Positions 61,077-64,000 of a stretch of DNA of 64,000 bases are shown piece by piece. Below the pieces are notes generated by a model. That model searched no databases, had not been told where the DNA came from, and saw nothing but the letters and a program-made list of their open reading frames with translations. Position 1 is the stretch's first letter, and every line of letters starts with the position of its first letter. The stretch is taken from positions 1 through 64,000 of the forward strand of contig DASYHP010000098.1 of NCBI GenBank assembly GCA_035998495.1, written 5' to 3'. Source of the DNA: Mesorhizobium_B sp035998495. GTDB lineage: Bacteria > Pseudomonadota > Alphaproteobacteria > Rhizobiales > Rhizobiaceae. A program made the translations under genes and the position numbers.

Positions 61077-62177
61077 ATGACCTCTCATCTGTTCTCGCCC
61101 ATCCGGCTCGCCGGCCTCGATTTTCCCAACCGCATCGCGGTCGCGCCCATGTGCCAGTATTCGGCCGATGACGGCTCGGCGACCGACTGGCACGTCCAGC
61201 ACTGGATGAATCTCGGCATGTCGGGGGCGGGCATGGTGACGGTGGAGATGACCGATGTCGAGCGCCGCGGCCGCATCACGCATGGCTGCCTGGGCCTTTA
61301 TTCCGACGCCAACGAGGCGGCGGCCAAGCGCGCGCTCGACGCCGCCCGCCGCGTGGCCGTGCCCGGCGCGAAATGGGGCGTGCAACTGGCCCATGCCGGC
61401 CGCAAGGCGTCGTGCCGGAGGCCGTGGGAAGGCGGCGGGCCGCTTTTGCCCGGCGAAGACCCGTGGGAGGTGGCCGCACCCTCGGCCATTCCCTTCGACG
61501 CGGGCTGGGCCGTGCCGCGGGCGCTGAGCGAGGAAGAGATCGGCGGCGTGATCGAGGCGTTCGGGCAGGCGGCGGCGCGCGCCGTCCGCGCGGGCTTCGA
61601 CTTCATCGAGATCCACGGCGCGCATGGCTATCTGCTCGCCGAGTTCCTGTCGCCGCTGTCGAACCGACGCCAGGACCAGTGGGGCGGCAGCCTCGAAAAC
61701 CGCATGCGGCTGATCGTGGCGGTGGCGCGCGCGATCCGGAAAACCGCGCCGGACCTGATGCTGGGCGCGCGTCTCTCCTGCACGGAATGGGTGGAGGGCG
61801 GGTTCGAGCCGCACGAGGCGGTCGCGGTGGCAAGCGCGCTCAAGGCCGAGGGCGTCGCCTATATCTGCTGCTCGTCGGGCGGCAACGCCGCGCACCAGAA
61901 GGTGCCGACCGGGCCGGGCTACCAGGTCTTTCTGGCCGAAAAAGTCCGCCGCGAGGCCGGCATCGCCACCCGCGCGGTGGGCCTGATCGATGATCCCCTT
62001 CAGGCGGAAGCCATCATCCGCGAAGCCAGGGCCGACATGGTGGCGCTCGCCCGCGCGTTCCTCGCCGACCCCCGCTGGCCCTGGCGCGCGGCCGCCGCGC
62101 TGGGCGCCGAGGTCAAGCCCGTCCCGCAATATGCGCGGGGCTTTCCGCTGGTGAAGGGCTGGGTCAAGGCGGCGTGA
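61077..62177 (+). CDS. Old Yellow Enzyme, YqjM-like (class III) NADPH:flavin oxidoreductase
   Basis: A 366-residue FMN TIM barrel that reduces activated C=C bonds. LFSPIRLAGLDFPNRIAVAPMCQYSADDG carries the redox-tuning Cys of the thermophilic-like class. FIEIHGAHGYLLAEFLSPLSNRRQDQWGGSLENRMRL holds the His pair that binds phenolic or enone substrates, and YARGFPLVKGW the C-terminal Arg/Trp tail. ATG 61077 with GGAG five bases upstream is preferred; ATG 61041 is also in frame. It could act on oxidised lipids or xenobiotics; a role in the sugar cluster is possible but unsupported. Confidence 0.92.
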   Translation: MTSHLFSPIRLAGLDFPNRIAVAPMCQYSADDGSATDWHVQHWMNLGMSGAGMVTVEMTDVERRGRITHGCLGLYSDANEAAAKRALDAARRVAVPGAKWGVQLAHAGRKASCRRPWEGGGPLLPGEDPWEVAAPSAIPFDAGWAVPRALSEEEIGGVIEAFGQAAARAVRAGFDFIEIHGAHGYLLAEFLSPLSNRRQDQWGGSLENRMRLIVAVARAIRKTAPDLMLGARLSCTEWVEGGFEPHEAVAVASALKAEGVAYICCSSGGNAAHQKVPTGPGYQVFLAEKVRREAGIATRAVGLIDDPLQAEAIIREARADMVALARAFLADPRWPWRAAAALGAEVKPVPQYARGFPLVKGWVKAA

Positions 62178-62292
62178 GGCGCGGGATGCCGCCGAGCCGA
62201 TAGCCAGACACAAACATGAGGTGCCTTCAACAGGTGCTTGAACAATTGCAGATTGCGTGATTCTCTCGCCTGTAGAGGTGGGAGGAGCCTGT

Positions 62293-63369
62293 ATGAGCAT
62301 CGAGGAGAAGCTTCGCACTCTGTCAGAGCGGATCAAATCGCACTCAAGCGCCATGCTCACCGAAGAGGCGATGAAGACAGCTATCGTTTTGCCCTTCTTG
62401 GCCGCACTAGATTATGACGTTTTCAACCCAAACGAGGTGATACCCGAGTTCATCTCCGATGCTGTCGGGAAGAAGGGCGAAAAGGTCGATTACGCGATTA
62501 AAGTGGATGGCCAAATCAGGATACTGATTGAGTGCAAGCCAATTACCACTAACCTTGACAAAGTTCATCTTGCACAGCTTTACCGATATTTCTCGGTCAC
62601 AGAAGCGCGCTTTGCAATTCTCACTAACGGCCGCACGTTTCATTTTCACAGCGACCTAGAAGCTCCCAATAAGCTTGACGACCGTCCTTTTCTGACCTTC
62701 GACCTGTCTGATCTGCAAGCGCCGCTGATTGCTGAAATCAAGAAGTTCGCTAAGGCTGAATTCAGCATTGACGGCATACTTCAAACAGCCAACCGTCTGA
62801 AATATACATCTGCCATCAAGAAGGAGATCAATAACCTTATCGAGAACCCGCCGGAGGACTTTGTCCGCTTGGTTGCAGGCAGCCTTGCGAATGGGCGGTT
62901 TACTGCTGCCGTTCGAGACCAATTCACGCCCATGGTGAAGGCAGCATTCCGAGAGATCATTCGCGACTCGGTTCAAAGTCGCCTATCCAGCGCGCTGGCC
63001 GACACCGCTGCAACTGACGCAGGCCCGGACGCTCCGCCCGCTGACGAGAATGAAGTTGTGACGACAGAGGAGGAGCGGGAAGGTTACATGATCGTGCGTG
63101 CCATCGTCCGCGACATCCTTAAACCGGCGCGGGTCGCAATGCGTGATCAGAAATCTTACTGCGCAATACTGGTTGACAATAACAACCGGCGGCCGCTGGC
63201 ACGCCTTTGGCTGAACCGCGGCGTAAAGTATCTGGGCCTCTTCGATGCCGAAAAGAATGAGGAAAGGATACGGATCGACTCTCTTGATGAGATTTACGAT
63301 CACGCGGATCGGCTAAGGGAAACAGCGCGCCTTCATGCGGTTGCAAATGCTAGCGCCTCGGCGGCGTAG
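62293..63369 (+). CDS. Solitary HsdR-N-like (type I restriction) nuclease domain protein
   Basis: A 358-residue protein with the N-terminal nuclease fold of type I restriction subunits (HSDR_N): EEAMKTAIVLPFLAALDYDVFNPNEVIPEF followed by KVDYAIKVDGQIRILIECKPI, i.e. a PD-(D/E)xK site (Asp, then ExK). No helicase domain and no hsdM/hsdS genes are nearby. The C-terminal ~100 residues (GYMIVRAIVRDILKPARVAMRDQKSYCAILVDNNNRRPLARLWLNRG) form a second conserved module. The gene is visibly AT-richer than its neighbours, suggesting transfer. GGGAGGAG precedes ATG 62293. Such stand-alone proteins are widespread but uncharacterised; a defence role is plausible. Confidence 0.85.
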   Translation: MSIEEKLRTLSERIKSHSSAMLTEEAMKTAIVLPFLAALDYDVFNPNEVIPEFISDAVGKKGEKVDYAIKVDGQIRILIECKPITTNLDKVHLAQLYRYFSVTEARFAILTNGRTFHFHSDLEAPNKLDDRPFLTFDLSDLQAPLIAEIKKFAKAEFSIDGILQTANRLKYTSAIKKEINNLIENPPEDFVRLVAGSLANGRFTAAVRDQFTPMVKAAFREIIRDSVQSRLSSALADTAATDAGPDAPPADENEVVTTEEEREGYMIVRAIVRDILKPARVAMRDQKSYCAILVDNNNRRPLARLWLNRGVKYLGLFDAEKNEERIRIDSLDEIYDHADRLRETARLHAVANASASAA

Positions 63370-63387
63370 CGACGCTTCTCAAGCCTC

Positions 63388-64000
63388 TCACCCCGCATGC
63401 GCCAGGCTCACGCCTGACCCGCGATCGAACAGCACCACCCTTTGCGGGTCCCAGGCGAAGCGCACGGCGTCCTCGATGGTGACTTGGGTTTGGGCCGGAA
63501 CCGTGGCGCGGAGCGTCTGGTCGCCCACGCGCAGCGTGAGAATCTTCTCCACCCCGTGGTTCTCCACGTCATGCACGCGCGCCTCGACTGGCGCGCCGCC
63601 GTCGAGCCTTATGTCCTCGGGGCGGATGCCGAAGGTCAGCGGCCGGCCCTCGGCGTTGCCGTTCGCCGCGCCGGCATAAGGCAGCTCGAAACTTTGGGGC
63701 GCGATCACCGCGCGGCCGCCCACCAGCCTTCCTTCGATCAGGTTCATGGGCGGCGAGCCCACGAAGCTCGCCACGAAGGTGTTGCGCGGGTTGTTGTAGA
63801 TCTCGTGCGGGCGGCCGATCTGCACCACCTGGCCGCGGTTCAACACGCCCACCTTGTCGCCCATGGACATGGCCTCGATCTGGTCGTGGGTGACGAACAC
63901 GAAGGTGGCGTTGAGCGCGCGCTGCAGGTCCTTCAACTCGGTGCGCAAGGACTCGCGCAGCTTGGCGTCGAGCGCCGACAAGGGCTCGTCCATCAGGAAC
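63388..64000 (-). CDS. ABC transporter ATPase, MalK/UgpC type (C-terminal part)
   Basis: The gene runs off the right edge, so only the C-terminal ~203 residues are seen. Walker B and D-loop are FLMDEPLSALDAKLRESLRTELKDLQ, the switch His lies in FVFVTHDQIEAMSMGDKV, then GRPHEIYNNPRNTFVASFVGSPPMNLIEG. The regulatory TOBE/OB domain follows (LTFGIRPEDIRLDGG). This is the CUT1-type sugar or glycerol-3-phosphate import ATPase group. Together with the sugar cluster to its left it may be part of the uptake system for the same substrate, with permease genes outside the window. Confidence 0.93.
   Translation of the reverse strand, partial: FLMDEPLSALDAKLRESLRTELKDLQRALNATFVFVTHDQIEAMSMGDKVGVLNRGQVVQIGRPHEIYNNPRNTFVASFVGSPPMNLIEGRLVGGRAVIAPQSFELPYAGAANGNAEGRPLTFGIRPEDIRLDGGAPVEARVHDVENHGVEKILTLRVGDQTLRATVPAQTQVTIEDAVRFAWDPQRVVLFDRGSGVSLAHAG

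Overview
The window looks like a chromosomal segment of a high-GC (roughly two-thirds G+C by eye) alphaproteobacterium, most like a Hyphomicrobiales/Rhizobiales-type genome. The evidence is family-level: the LptC-LptA-LptB-RpoN-HPF-PtsN block, an IhfB/LapA pair, the CysG-DUF2849-CysI-CysH-DUF934 sulfate operon, an OlsB-like ornithine lipid acyltransferase, a NepR-like protein and hairpin-rich intergenic mosaics typical of that group. No tRNA, rRNA, CRISPR array or complete insertion sequence was seen.

Layout. 1-0.9 kb: AT-richer gene-free start, a broken VapBC-type module and a diverged second copy of the maeB 3' end. 0.9-9.0 kb: maeB and mutS (divergent), a palindrome next to a frameshifted GIY-YIG gene, a GST/RibD-like pair opposite an HxlR regulator, and ptsN. 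9.1-14.6 kb: hpf, a GNAT gene, rpoN, lptB, lptA and lptC on the minus strand. 14.9-24.6 kb: plus-strand housekeeping genes (sppA, ihfB, lapA-like, two RNA methyltransferases, lspA, acuI-like), a hybrid sensor kinase and an OlsB-like gene. 24.6-34.6 kb: grpE, a NepR-like gene, the assimilatory sulfate operon, a class A penicillin-binding protein, a higBA toxin-antitoxin pair, an SRAP gene and a 38-residue membrane peptide. 34.7-40.2 kb: an RNase D-like gene, an M20 peptidase, a probable small RNA and polA.

40.2-53.5 kb is the most unusual region. It is a tightly packed run of exported proteins: an HExxH DUF922 protein, two different caspase-fold proteins (one with DUF4384, one behind a WD40 propeller), two unknown exported or membrane proteins, and a MEMO-CapA fusion. 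A MORN-repeat protein and two divergent trypsin-like serine proteases follow. Several junctions overlap by 4-20 nt, so much of it is probably translated as one unit. A periplasmic proteolysis or envelope-surveillance system is a reasonable hypothesis; its function is unknown.

53.6-62.2 kb is a sugar or sugar-acid catabolic region: an Idh/MocA dehydrogenase, two xylose-isomerase-like TIM barrels, an enolase-superfamily dehydratase, a FadR-type regulator and a hydroxyacid dehydrogenase, followed by an Old Yellow Enzyme. The divergent promoter region carries two perfect TGGTnnnACCA sites, the FadR/VanR operator pattern, which fit the regulator encoded in the cluster. The window ends with an AT-richer gene for a solitary HsdR-N-like nuclease and the C-terminal part of a MalK/UgpC-type ABC ATPase.

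Palindromic repeats recur throughout: 861-912 and 60887-60937 are two copies of one family with a compensatory stem change, 6166-6298 has perfect 37-bp arms, 15916-16084 is a nested palindrome abutting ihfB, 55282-55407 is another family, and a hairpin-rich block lies in frame inside polA.
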